Source: an uncultured Acidobacteriota bacterium
GTDB lineage: Bacteria; Acidobacteriota; Blastocatellia; Pyrinomonadales; Pyrinomonadaceae
Assembly (NCBI GenBank): GCA_937873515.1
Contig: CALMYB010000003.1
Location: 1 to 64,000 of the forward strand
DNA: 64,000 bases
Direction of reading: 5' to 3'
Below the pieces are notes generated by a model. The model did no database searches. It worked only from the letters and a program-made list of their open reading frames with translations, and was not told the DNA's origin. The translations under genes and the position numbers were made by a program. Shown here piece after piece: positions 28,767 to 35,964 of this stretch. Position 1 is the stretch's first letter, and every line of letters starts with the position of its first letter.

Positions 28767-30101
28767 ATGAAACTCATTATCGCCAACGGCCACCTAATCG
28801 ACCCGGCCGCAGGCCAAAACAGCGGCAAGGACATACTTATCGAGGACGGCAAAATTGCCGCCTGGCTCGACCGCAGCGAAGCACGCCCTGACGACGCTGA
28901 GGTTTTCGATGCGACGGGCAAGATCGTTGCACCGGGCTTCATCGATATGCACGTGCACTTGCGTGAACCCGGGCACGAGCACAAGGAATCGATCGCTTCG
29001 GGATGCGCGGCGGCCGTTGCAGGCGGCTGGACGAGCGTCTGTCCGATGCCGAACACGAACCCTGTGAACGATAATGCCGCGATCACCCGCTATATGATCG
29101 AGCAGGCAGAAAAGACCGGCCTCGCGAACGTATTCCCGATCGGAGCGATCACGAAATCGTCTGACGGAAGCGAACTCGCCGAGATGGGCGAGATGAAGGC
29201 GGCCGGTGCGGTCGCTGTTTCGGACGACGGACGTCCGGTGCCGAGCGCCGGAATAATGCGCCGGGCGATGCAATACGCCGCGGATTTCGGACTGCCGGTG
29301 ATCGACCACTGCGAAGACAAGTCGCTCTCTGCGGGCGGCGTTATGCACGAAGGCAAGATATCGCTCCTTCTCGGGCTCAAAGGACTGCCCGCACTTGCCG
29401 AAGACATCGACGTCGTACGCGACATCCTGCTCGCACGCGACACCGGTGCACACGTCCACATCGCACATATCTCGACGGCCGGTGCCGTTCACGCCGTGCG
29501 CGAGGCGAAGGCCTCCGGCGTCAATATAACGTGCGAGGCCGCGCCGCATCATTTCACGCTCACGGACGCCGCTGTCGCCGGCCTTGTCAGAACCGGGAGC
29601 GAGAGCGACCGGGTAAATTCCGCGTACGACACGAATACGAAGATGGCGCCGCCGCTCCGCGGCGAAGAGGATCGCAACGCGTTGCTCGAAGGACTTCGCG
29701 ACGGCACGATCGACTGCATAGCGACGGATCATGCACCGCATCATGCCGACGAGAAATCGCTCGAGTACGATCGTGCACCGTTCGGGATCACCGGGCTTGA
29801 GACCGCTGTCGGCCTTGCTTTTACCGAACTCGTCCACAAAGGCATCATCGACCTCGTGCGCCTTGTCGAACTCTGCTCGACGAACCCGGCACGCATACTG
29901 TCGCTTGCCGGCCGCGGCACTCTCGCGCCCGGTTCCGTCGCGGACATCACGATCCTCGATCCGGAAGAAGTCTGGACGTTCAAGGTCGCAGACTCTCGTT
30001 CCAAGTCGAAGAACTCGCCTTTCGACGGCCGAGAATTCCGCGGCCGCACCAGAGCGACAATCGTCAACGGACGTGTCGTGTTCAACACTAACGCTGCCTA
30101 A
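28767..30101 (+). CDS. pyrC: dihydroorotase
   Basis: 444 residues, type I multi-domain-like dihydroorotase of the amidohydrolase fold. Zinc ligands: [10 protein letters not shown] (HxH) early, later His residues in [10 protein letters not shown] and [10 protein letters not shown], and the Asp in [21 protein letters not shown]-like [13 protein letters not shown] follows. It ring-closes carbamoyl-aspartate to dihydroorotate. It is separated from pyrRB by the receptor gene and must have its own promoter (TATAAT at 28721). Confidence 0.95.
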   Translation: MKLIIANGHLIDPAAGQNSGKDILIEDGKIAAWLDRSEARPDDAEVFDATGKIVAPGFIDMHVHLREPGHEHKESIASGCAAAVAGGWTSVCPMPNTNPVNDNAAITRYMIEQAEKTGLANVFPIGAITKSSDGSELAEMGEMKAAGAVAVSDDGRPVPSAGIMRRAMQYAADFGLPVIDHCEDKSLSAGGVMHEGKISLLLGLKGLPALAEDIDVVRDILLARDTGAHVHIAHISTAGAVHAVREAKASGVNITCEAAPHHFTLTDAAVAGLVRTGSESDRVNSAYDTNTKMAPPLRGEEDRNALLEGLRDGTIDCIATDHAPHHADEKSLEYDRAPFGITGLETAVGLAFTELVHKGIIDLVRLVELCSTNPARILSLAGRGTLAPGSVADITILDPEEVWTFKVADSRSKSKNSPFDGREFRGRTRATIVNGRVVFNTNAA

Positions 30102-30121
30102 GTTTTCAAAGATCTCGATCT

Positions 30122-30168
30122 TTGTTCCGTTCCGCGCGGAACGGAACAAGCGGAACAAAACGGAACAA
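30122..30168. repeat. perfect 28-bp palindrome plus CGGAACAA direct repeats
   Basis: TTGTTCCGTTCCGC (30122-30135) is followed at once by its exact complement (30136-30149), with no spacer. The right arm ends in CGGAACAA, and the same octamer recurs at 30151-30158 and 30161-30168, so three octamers lie 9-10 bases apart. The site lies between the convergent ends of pyrC and the RepA-like gene. It could be a protein-binding array (iteron-like) or a terminator; no T run follows the perfect hairpin. Confidence 0.75.
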
Positions 30169-30205
30169 AAATCGGCGTTTTTGACGCCCCTCGCAACAAT
30201 TTTTG

Positions 30206-31516
30206 TCACTTTTCCGCACCATCTGCCCTATTCACGCCATTTAGGTAGCGATCGACGGTCGCAACGCCGACGCACAACTTTTCTGCGATCTCGCGAACGG
30301 TGTCACCGGCGTTGGCTAGTTCGGCAGCCCTGATCTTACGTTCACGGCGTTCGGCCTCGGCACCTTGGGGAGAACTCTCAAGATGATCCGCCTCCGGCTC
30401 GTGTCCGACAAATGTAAACTTGAGCATTCTTCCCTCCTTCGCAAGCCGCATCACCGGAACGGTGTTTTCATCAAAACTCGGCGCTGCATTCCGCTGTTTT
30501 ATCGGCTTCAAGTATCTTAGGTTCGCCGACTGGGTGCTTTTGCCCATCGCGATAACATTATCGGCAAAGTTCGCGAGCATCTTGGAGCCTTGCAAATGAT
30601 TTAGATCGAGCGGCAAACCGCCGCGCATCTTCGGCGTGTGGGCGAGTACCAATATCGAAAGGTCGCGGTCGCGCTTAAGAGCAAGGAGCATCCTCATTAG
30701 CCTCTGCGCGGCAACTGCATTGTGCGTACTCGCCGAAAGCCAGGTGAGGTTGTCGAGAATAATGGCCTTTGCGCCGACATATTCGATCGTGTCCACGATC
30801 GAATGAAAAACGAACTCCTGGACGTCGTCGAATTCTTCTGGAATCTCCCAGATCCGGCGAGGCGTGCAGCGGATGAACTGAACCGGAAACAAAGAGCTGC
30901 CGGTGTCGTCCTGGTCATCTGCACCTGCTGAAGCCTTCAGATCGCGGTATCGCGCTGCGAACTGCTCGTCGGTGAGTTCAAAATCGAAATAGAGCACGCG
31001 CTGCGGCTCGGCCTCCAACTCGAAAGGCTCGAGAGGTTCGCCTCCGGCGAGTGCCGATGCGATCTGCACCGCCAGGGCGCTCTTGCCGACACCGGTGTCG
31101 GCGAAAAGCAGCACTAATTCGCCCTCCCGCCAAAGGTCGCCAAAAAGCCGACGCATTTGTGGGGATCCGACCGGCGTTTCAAGATATCGGTTCGCGGTGC
31201 GGGCATCAAAAAGATTATTGATTCGCCTGAATGCAAGTTCTGGCAGGTGCTCGTCGGTGAGTTCGAACAGGTGATGATAGTTCGTTCCGTTCGCTCCGAG
31301 AAAGTGCTGCTCCGCGAACAGCCTTGCAAGCAGTTTTTTGTGGCCTTCGCGGCCTTTCTCCGAGATCATTCTCCGGTTATCGCCGCTTTGCCCGGACAAT
31401 TCGGTTTCGGGCTCTTCGGAATACAACCACGGATAACGCTCCCTCGCTTCCCGATCATCAAACTCGTTATCGGTCAACCCATCCTCAAGCTCACACCTAT
31501 CCTCGGTCTCGTCCAT
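30206..31516 (-). CDS. RepA-like AAA ATPase with C-terminal helix-turn-helix
   Basis: 436 residues. An acidic N-terminal 50 residues precede a RecA-fold AAA_25 domain: Walker A FADTGVGKSALA (about 139-149), Walker B AIILDNLTWLSAS (about 245-257), then LVLAHTPKMRG and LQGSKMLANFADNVIAMGKS typical of RepA/RadA-related hexameric helicases. The last 45 residues are a resolvase-like HTH (AAELANAGDTVREIAEKLC / GVATVDRYLNG). It could bind DNA and remodel nucleoprotein; plasmid replication, phage defence and regulation are all possible. It has its own good sigma-70 promoter (31561-31589) and sits at the edge of an accessory island. Confidence 0.8.
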   Translation of the reverse strand: MDETEDRCELEDGLTDNEFDDREARERYPWLYSEEPETELSGQSGDNRRMISEKGREGHKKLLARLFAEQHFLGANGTNYHHLFELTDEHLPELAFRRINNLFDARTANRYLETPVGSPQMRRLFGDLWREGELVLLFADTGVGKSALAVQIASALAGGEPLEPFELEAEPQRVLYFDFELTDEQFAARYRDLKASAGADDQDDTGSSLFPVQFIRCTPRRIWEIPEEFDDVQEFVFHSIVDTIEYVGAKAIILDNLTWLSASTHNAVAAQRLMRMLLALKRDRDLSILVLAHTPKMRGGLPLDLNHLQGSKMLANFADNVIAMGKSTQSANLRYLKPIKQRNAAPSFDENTVPVMRLAKEGRMLKFTFVGHEPEADHLESSPQGAEAERRERKIRAAELANAGDTVREIAEKLCVGVATVDRYLNGVNRADGAEK

Positions 31517-31560
31517 CTTCGATCAAATCGCTCCTTTTCACCCAAAACGGGCGTTGTAAT

Positions 31561-31589
31561 ATTATAATCGAATATATCGTTGTTGACAA
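31561..31589 (-). promoter_or_regulatory. sigma-70 promoter of the RepA-like gene
   Basis: On the minus strand TTGTCA (31584-31589) and TATAAT (31561-31566) are separated by exactly 17 bases. The predicted start is near 31554, about 38 bases before the ATG at 31516. The -35 overlaps the palindrome TTGTTGACAA, so a divergent -35 exists on the plus strand but without a -10. Confidence 0.75.
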
Positions 31590-31740
31590 GCTGTGCCGTC
31601 TATGCAACACGGGAGGTAACTCGGTCAAGTCCTCGAGTATCGGCAAAGGATATAAAGACGCGGTTTACGAATCTGCGCGATCTTAAGGCAGAATACTAGG
31701 AATGGGGCGGCTTTAAGAAGGGGTTGATAAGTCATCGCTA

Positions 31741-31757
31741 AAGCTAGTGGCAATTCA
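31741..31757 (+). repeat. left 17-bp inverted repeat of the antirepressor island
   Basis: AAGCTAGTGGCAATTCA here matches exactly the reverse complement at 33252-33268. The pair encloses 1.5 kb with the orphan small gene, the DUF262 remnants and the antirepressor gene. Confidence 0.75.
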
Positions 31758-31795
31758 GGGAACAAGAAACCATTGAAATAAATTGGAGGAACTTT

Positions 31796-32071
31796 ATGCC
31801 AACAGAGATCAAAACAAAAAAATCATTTGGAACGCTCGACATTGCCCGCATCAGTCCGCAGCCACAACCTGGTGCTGTAAAAAGCATGAACCTGATGTTG
31901 ACCTTTGAAGAAGCGTTAAAACTACACTTCGGACTCGGCCAGGCATTGGCAAAGCTTAATACCTATAGTCGTTCAACGGCCGACGGGAAAAGAGCCTGCG
32001 TTAATGTTTGCGTTTTCCCTGAGATAAGCCGGATCACGATCAATGAAGACAAATTGCCAAAGTCCAAATAG
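31796..32071 (+). CDS. hypothetical 91-residue protein
   Basis: Not recognised. GGAGG lies 7-8 bases before the ATG, so it is probably expressed. The product is basic at the N-terminus, with a predicted helix MLTFEEALKLHFGLGQALAKLN (about residues 34-56) and a beta-like C-terminus CVNVCVFPEISRITINED with two Cys three apart. No signal peptide or membrane segment. It lies inside the inverted-repeat-bounded island, before two perfect hairpins. Confidence 0.6.
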   Translation: MPTEIKTKKSFGTLDIARISPQPQPGAVKSMNLMLTFEEALKLHFGLGQALAKLNTYSRSTADGKRACVNVCVFPEISRITINEDKLPKSK

Positions 32072-32109
32072 CACTCATTGAGCGTTGCCCGTCGATGGGA
32101 TAGTTGAAA

Positions 32110-32166
32110 GGGCGTGAACGCCCTGGCGGCTTTTTTCTGACATCGTCCACGCCATAAATGGCGTGG
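32110..32166. repeat. pair of perfect hairpins (REP-like)
   Basis: GGGCGT-GA-ACGCCC (32110-32123) and CCACGCCAT-AA-ATGGCGTGG (32147-32166) have perfect arms. They follow the 91-residue gene and could terminate it (a T run lies between them at 32131-32136), or belong to the dispersed palindrome family seen in other intergenic gaps. Confidence 0.7.
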
Positions 32167-32183
32167 CTAGGCTAAAACCATCA

Positions 32184-32327
32184 ATGAAGATCGAACTAAA
32201 AGAGATAACCGTCAGAGAACTTTCGGAAGGCTACAAGGACAGCTAGGAACCCGGCGTTGTGGCCTTTGGAATGGAGGATCACGTTGCGCGTTCTCAAGAT
32301 AATTATCAAAGGGAGATCCGGAAATGA
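32184..32327 (+). pseudogene. 5' remnant of a DUF262/GmrSD-like gene
   Basis: The ATG opens MKIELKEITVRELSEGYKDS, then an in-frame TAG, then EPGVVAFGMEDHVARSQDN and YQREIRK before a TGA. The order EGY-D-E-GVV-G ... YQRE matches my memory of the start of DUF262 proteins (ParB-like fold, restriction and anti-phage systems), which usually continue for several hundred residues. Here nothing follows, so it is a short decayed remnant. Its first 48 bp recur at 33190. The family assignment is from memory of motifs and needs a profile search. Confidence 0.5.
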
Positions 32328-32353
32328 AGACATTATTCAAAGAGATCAGCTAA

Positions 32354-33193
32354 ATGAAAGCCAAAGAAGAAACATCAATAAAACTCTTTGAGGAGAAACT
32401 GGTTCGTACCGTCTGGAACAAAAACGAAGAGGAATGGTATTTTTCGATCGTAGATGTGGTAGCTGCCCTGACAGACAGCGAAAACCCACGTCGATATTGG
32501 AGCGACCTGAAGATCAAGTTGGCAAAGGAAGGCAGCCAGTTGTACGAAGAAATCGTACAACTGAAATTGCCGTCAGCCGATGGCAAAAAATACTCTACCG
32601 ACGTTGCAACCACCCGGCAGATATTCCGGCTTATACAGTCGATCCCTTCTCCCAAAGCCGAGCCTTTCAAGCAATGGCTGGCAACGGTCGCAAAAGAGAG
32701 GTTAGACCAATTGCAAGACCCCGAGCTCTCCATCGAGCAGGCAATGGCCGACTATAAACGTCTTGGGTATTCCGATAATTGGATCAATCAACGGCTCAAG
32801 AGCATTGAGATCCGCAAGGATCTGACGGACGAATGGAAACGGCACGGCCTGAAAGAAGGGGTTCAATTCTCATCTCTGACCGACATTATTTATCAAACAT
32901 GGTCCGGGAAAACATCGAAAGAGTACAAAAAATTCAAGGGACTAAAAAAGGAGAGCCTTCGGGACAATATGACCAACAAAGAATTGGTTATAAATATGCT
33001 CGCCGAACTCTCGACTAAAGAAATATCCGAAGTTTCCGACCCGCAAACAATGTCAGACCATAAAGACATCGCCTTTCGCGGCGGCAACGTTGCCAAGGAA
33101 GCACGTTTGAAACTGGAAGCGGAAACAGGGAAAGAGGTAGTTAGCCGACTAAATGCAAAAACGGTATTAAGCATTGAAGAAAGTAAACGATGA
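32354..33193 (+). CDS. BRO-N domain antirepressor-like protein (DinD-related)
   Basis: 279 residues. N-terminal BRO/Bro-N-like domain (about 10-120): LVRTVWNKNEEEWYFSIVDV, LTDSENPRRYWSDLKIKL, LPSADGKKYSTDV and IPSPKAEPFKQWLATVAKER, as in phage antirepressors and DinD-type DNA-damage proteins. The C-terminal half is helical and charged (EYKKFKGLKKESLRDNM, KEARLKLEAETGKEVVS). Likely binds DNA or a repressor. It directly follows a 9-codon open frame ending TAA-ATG, and its stop overlaps (ATGA) a second truncated DUF262-like start. Base composition is visibly more AT-rich than neighbours, a sign of transfer. Confidence 0.85.
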   Translation: MKAKEETSIKLFEEKLVRTVWNKNEEEWYFSIVDVVAALTDSENPRRYWSDLKIKLAKEGSQLYEEIVQLKLPSADGKKYSTDVATTRQIFRLIQSIPSPKAEPFKQWLATVAKERLDQLQDPELSIEQAMADYKRLGYSDNWINQRLKSIEIRKDLTDEWKRHGLKEGVQFSSLTDIIYQTWSGKTSKEYKKFKGLKKESLRDNMTNKELVINMLAELSTKEISEVSDPQTMSDHKDIAFRGGNVAKEARLKLEAETGKEVVSRLNAKTVLSIEESKR

Positions 33194-33312
33194 AGCTCGA
33201 ACTAAAAGAGATAACCGTCAGAGAACTTTCGGAAGGCCATGAATTTTTATATGAATTGCCACTAGCTTCAGCTAGTGGACAGAGTTGTATATATTGTTGC
33301 TGCGGGCTTTAG
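33190..33312 (+). pseudogene. second 5' remnant of the DUF262-like gene
   Basis: The ATG overlaps the antirepressor stop. The first 16 codons match 32184-32231 with one base difference (ATC to CTC), reading MKLELKEITVRELSEG, and then the sequence runs into hairpin repeats and stops at 33310. This is what remains of a coupled downstream gene truncated by repeat insertion or deletion. Confidence 0.55.
33252..33268 (-). repeat. right 17-bp inverted repeat of the antirepressor island
   Basis: Exact reverse complement of 31741-31757. It overlaps a local perfect hairpin, CCACTAGCT-TC-AGCTAGTGG (33259-33278), so the left copy may be half of a similar hairpin. Confidence 0.75.
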
Positions 33313-33317
33313 CCCGC
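33259..33317. repeat. two perfect hairpins before terC (REP-like)
   Basis: CCACTAGCT/AGCTAGTGG (33259-33278) and GCGGGCT-TT-AGCCCGC (33302-33317). The same style of small perfect palindrome occurs at 32110, 12030 and 57566. Confidence 0.7.
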
Positions 33318-33373
33318 TGACCTTTTGCCGCGTGCTCCGCATGCTGGCGAAAATAGCCTGAATTAAGATTTCT

Positions 33374-34144
33374 ATGGAATGGATATTTGACCCGAATATT
33401 TGGATCGCGTTCTTGACGCTTTCGCTGCTTGAGTTGGTCCTTGGGATCGACAACATCATTTTCATCTCGATCTTGTCGGGGCGTCTGCCGGAGAAGGATC
33501 AGCCGCGTGCGCGTTTCATCGGGCTCTCGCTTGCGCTGGTGATGCGCGTGATATTGCTCTTCTCGCTCACTTGGGTGATGAGTTTGACGGCGCCGCTCTT
33601 TACGGTCTTTGGGAACGCACTTTCAGGCCGCGATCTGATATTGGTCATCGGCGGCCTCTTCCTTCTTTTTAAGAGCACGCACGAGATACACTCTGCGCTC
33701 GAAGGCGGCGACGGCGAGTCTTCACGAAAGGTCTATTCGGGTTTCTCCGCCGTCATCATTCAGATCACGCTGCTCGACATCGTCTTTTCGCTCGATTCGG
33801 TCATTACGGCGGTCGGGATGGTGAATAACATCTGGGTGATGATCGCGGCGGTCGTCGTCTCGATCGTCGCGATGATGCTCTTTGCGAGCACGATCGGCGC
33901 GTTCGTCCAACGGCATCCGACGATCAAGATGCTCGCACTCTCGTTCCTTCTGATGATCGGATTTTCGCTCATCGTCGAAGGCCTTGAGTACCACATTCCA
34001 AAGGGCTACATTTACTTTGCTATGGCATTCTCCGTTATGGTCGAATTCTTGAATATTCGGCTGCGAAAGAAGGCCGACAAAGTTCATCTGCACAGCCAAT
34101 TCTCCGAAGAAGACGAGGCGAAAGCGATCCAAGGCGAGGCTTAG
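33374..34144 (+). CDS. TerC-family integral membrane protein
   Basis: 256 residues with about seven hydrophobic helices. TerC features: start MEWIFDPNIWIAFLTLSLLELVLGIDNIIFI, the intramembrane acidic pair in LGIDN and LLDIVFSLDSVITAVG, both used for metal export. Family members move manganese or are linked to tellurite resistance and exoenzyme metallation. The C-terminus is a charged cytosolic tail. It is followed after 6 bases by a secreted protein gene. Confidence 0.92.
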   Translation: MEWIFDPNIWIAFLTLSLLELVLGIDNIIFISILSGRLPEKDQPRARFIGLSLALVMRVILLFSLTWVMSLTAPLFTVFGNALSGRDLILVIGGLFLLFKSTHEIHSALEGGDGESSRKVYSGFSAVIIQITLLDIVFSLDSVITAVGMVNNIWVMIAAVVVSIVAMMLFASTIGAFVQRHPTIKMLALSFLLMIGFSLIVEGLEYHIPKGYIYFAMAFSVMVEFLNIRLRKKADKVHLHSQFSEEDEAKAIQGEA

Positions 34145-34150
34145 AATACG

Positions 34151-34999
34151 ATGCGAGACAAACTTCTATTTTTTACTTTCTTTATTGTCATCACGGGGAT
34201 CTGCGGCGGAGGCACGGCCGCTCAGAGCAACTGGGCGGGCGCCGATCTGCGGAATTTTACCTATACGCCGAGCTGCGCGTCCGAGGATTCGGCGAAGCCC
34301 GTGACCGTAAAGAACGGCGAATATTCTTACGAGAAGCAGGAAGACGGTTACGTCGATCGTTTCTCTTTCAATGTCTTCGATATCGTTTACGGCGACCTGA
34401 CCGGAGACGGCAAGGAGGAGGCAGTGGCTCTTACGGTCTGCAACACAGGCGGCACCGGCAACTTCTCGGAAGGCTTTATCTTTGGGGCTCAGGGCGGGAA
34501 GGCCGTACTGCTCGCAACGCTGCCCGGAGGCGATCGAGCTTACGGCGGAATTCGAAAGGCGTGGATCGACAAAGGCCGTCTCGTCGTCGAGACGAACGAC
34601 CCCGGCGAAATGGGCGGAGCTTGCTGCCCTACGGAGATCGTCACCTCGACCTACAAGCTCGCGGGTAAGAAACTCAACGAAGTGACCGCCCCGACAAAAC
34701 GCTCGATCTACCCTTCGCGTCGTGTGAATTTTGCGAAAGGAAGATCCGAGGCCGTCGTCAAACTTACGATCAGAGGAGACGAGGGTGCCGAACTCGTTCT
34801 CGGTGCAAGAAAAGGCCAAACGATGACCGTAAACGTGAGCGATGAGGCCGTCGAGGCCGGTTTGACCGGTGAGGCAAAGATCACGACGATCGCGAACGGC
34901 TTTCGCGCCGTACTCGCCGCATCCGGCGATCAGACGATACAACTCCGCAACGGTGCCGCAGATCCTGTTACCGTGACCGTTACGATTCGCATCCAATAG
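34151..34999 (+). CDS. secreted protein with one FG-GAP-like calcium loop
   Basis: 282 residues. Signal peptide about 1-24 (LLFFTFFIVITGICGGGTAAQ). The middle contains FDIVYGDLTGDGKEEAVAL, a calcium-loop-like motif of FG-GAP proteins, and paired Cys in GGACCPTEI. The C-terminal 90 residues resemble a beta-sandwich found in inhibitor or pre-peptidase-like domains (GAELVLGARKGQTMTVNV, TIQLRNGAADPVTVTVTIR). Function unknown. Its 3' end overlaps the convergent pseudouridine synthase gene by 20 bp. Confidence 0.75.
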   Translation: MRDKLLFFTFFIVITGICGGGTAAQSNWAGADLRNFTYTPSCASEDSAKPVTVKNGEYSYEKQEDGYVDRFSFNVFDIVYGDLTGDGKEEAVALTVCNTGGTGNFSEGFIFGAQGGKAVLLATLPGGDRAYGGIRKAWIDKGRLVVETNDPGEMGGACCPTEIVTSTYKLAGKKLNEVTAPTKRSIYPSRRVNFAKGRSEAVVKLTIRGDEGAELVLGARKGQTMTVNVSDEAVEAGLTGEAKITTIANGFRAVLAASGDQTIQLRNGAADPVTVTVTIRIQ

Positions 35000-35897
35000 C
35001 GCATTTTTTCGAAATGAGACGTTCGAACTCGAGAGGCCGCGGAGCTTCGAACGTCATTTTTTCATTAGATGCGGGATGCGGGATCGTGAGCTTGTGTGCG
35101 TGCAGATAGAGTCGGGCCGCCGTGCCGCCGCCGCGTTGTTGATCGCCTAGGATCGGATGCCCTAGATGCTGACAGTGGATCCGCAGCTGATTCGTGCGGC
35201 CGGTCACGGGTTCAAGCTCGACAAGCGAATGTCCGTCCAACCGCTCAAGCACTCGATAGCGTGAAAGGGCGTCCTTCCCTTCCGGCATCACCTTCCAAAA
35301 CTTTGCCTCAGCATCTCGGCCGATCGGTGCATCGATCAAACCGCTCTCTTGATCGGGGCAGCCGACGACGACCGCAAGGTAACGCTTGTCAACGTGCTTT
35401 CGCATGAACGCTCTCGTCAAATTCCGCTGCGCGAGTTTCGTCTTCGCGACAACGAGCAGCCCGGACGTATCTTTATCGAGTCGATGCGGAAGCCCCGGCC
35501 GTATCGCGGGTATTGTCAGAGTTGGTTCGTGCGGATTCAAATAATACGCGAGGCCGTTCAGGAGCGTGCCGCGATTCTCGCGGTGCGACGGATGAACAAG
35601 AACGCCCGCCGGTTTACTGAGAACGATCAGCTCGGCATCTTCGAAAATGATGTCGAGCGGCATTTTTTCGGGCAGCATAGCCGTTTCCCGCTCCGTGTCG
35701 ATCTCGATCTCGATCAGATCGTTCGGCCGAAGCCGATAGCCGATGTTCTCCCAGCGGCCGTTCACCTCGCACAACTCATCGTTGACCCGATCGCGAAGGT
35801 ACATCTTGCTCAGCCGCGAGAAATGCGCGAGCAAAAAATCCTCGAGCCGCATCTTTCTTGCGGCCTCCGGAACGACAATGATCTGGCGGCTTTCCAC
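34980..35897 (-). CDS. RluA-family RNA pseudouridine synthase
   Basis: 305 residues. N-terminal S4 RNA-binding domain (RLEDFLLAHFSRLSKMYLRD), then the catalytic domain with HRLDKDTSGLLVVAKT, whose Asp attacks uridine, and GRTNQLRIHCQHLGHPILGD. It isomerises uridine in rRNA or tRNA. Which site (RluC/RluD-like or other) is not decided by sequence alone. Its end overlaps the gene at 34151. Confidence 0.93.
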   Translation of the reverse strand: MESRQIIVVPEAARKMRLEDFLLAHFSRLSKMYLRDRVNDELCEVNGRWENIGYRLRPNDLIEIEIDTERETAMLPEKMPLDIIFEDAELIVLSKPAGVLVHPSHRENRGTLLNGLAYYLNPHEPTLTIPAIRPGLPHRLDKDTSGLLVVAKTKLAQRNLTRAFMRKHVDKRYLAVVVGCPDQESGLIDAPIGRDAEAKFWKVMPEGKDALSRYRVLERLDGHSLVELEPVTGRTNQLRIHCQHLGHPILGDQQRGGGTAARLYLHAHKLTIPHPASNEKMTFEAPRPLEFERLISKKCAIGCES

Positions 35898-35964
35898 CTA
35901 GACAGTTTGCATACTCGGCGGCAAACTTGCAAAGCGTCCAAAAATCCTACATTTTTGTATTACT

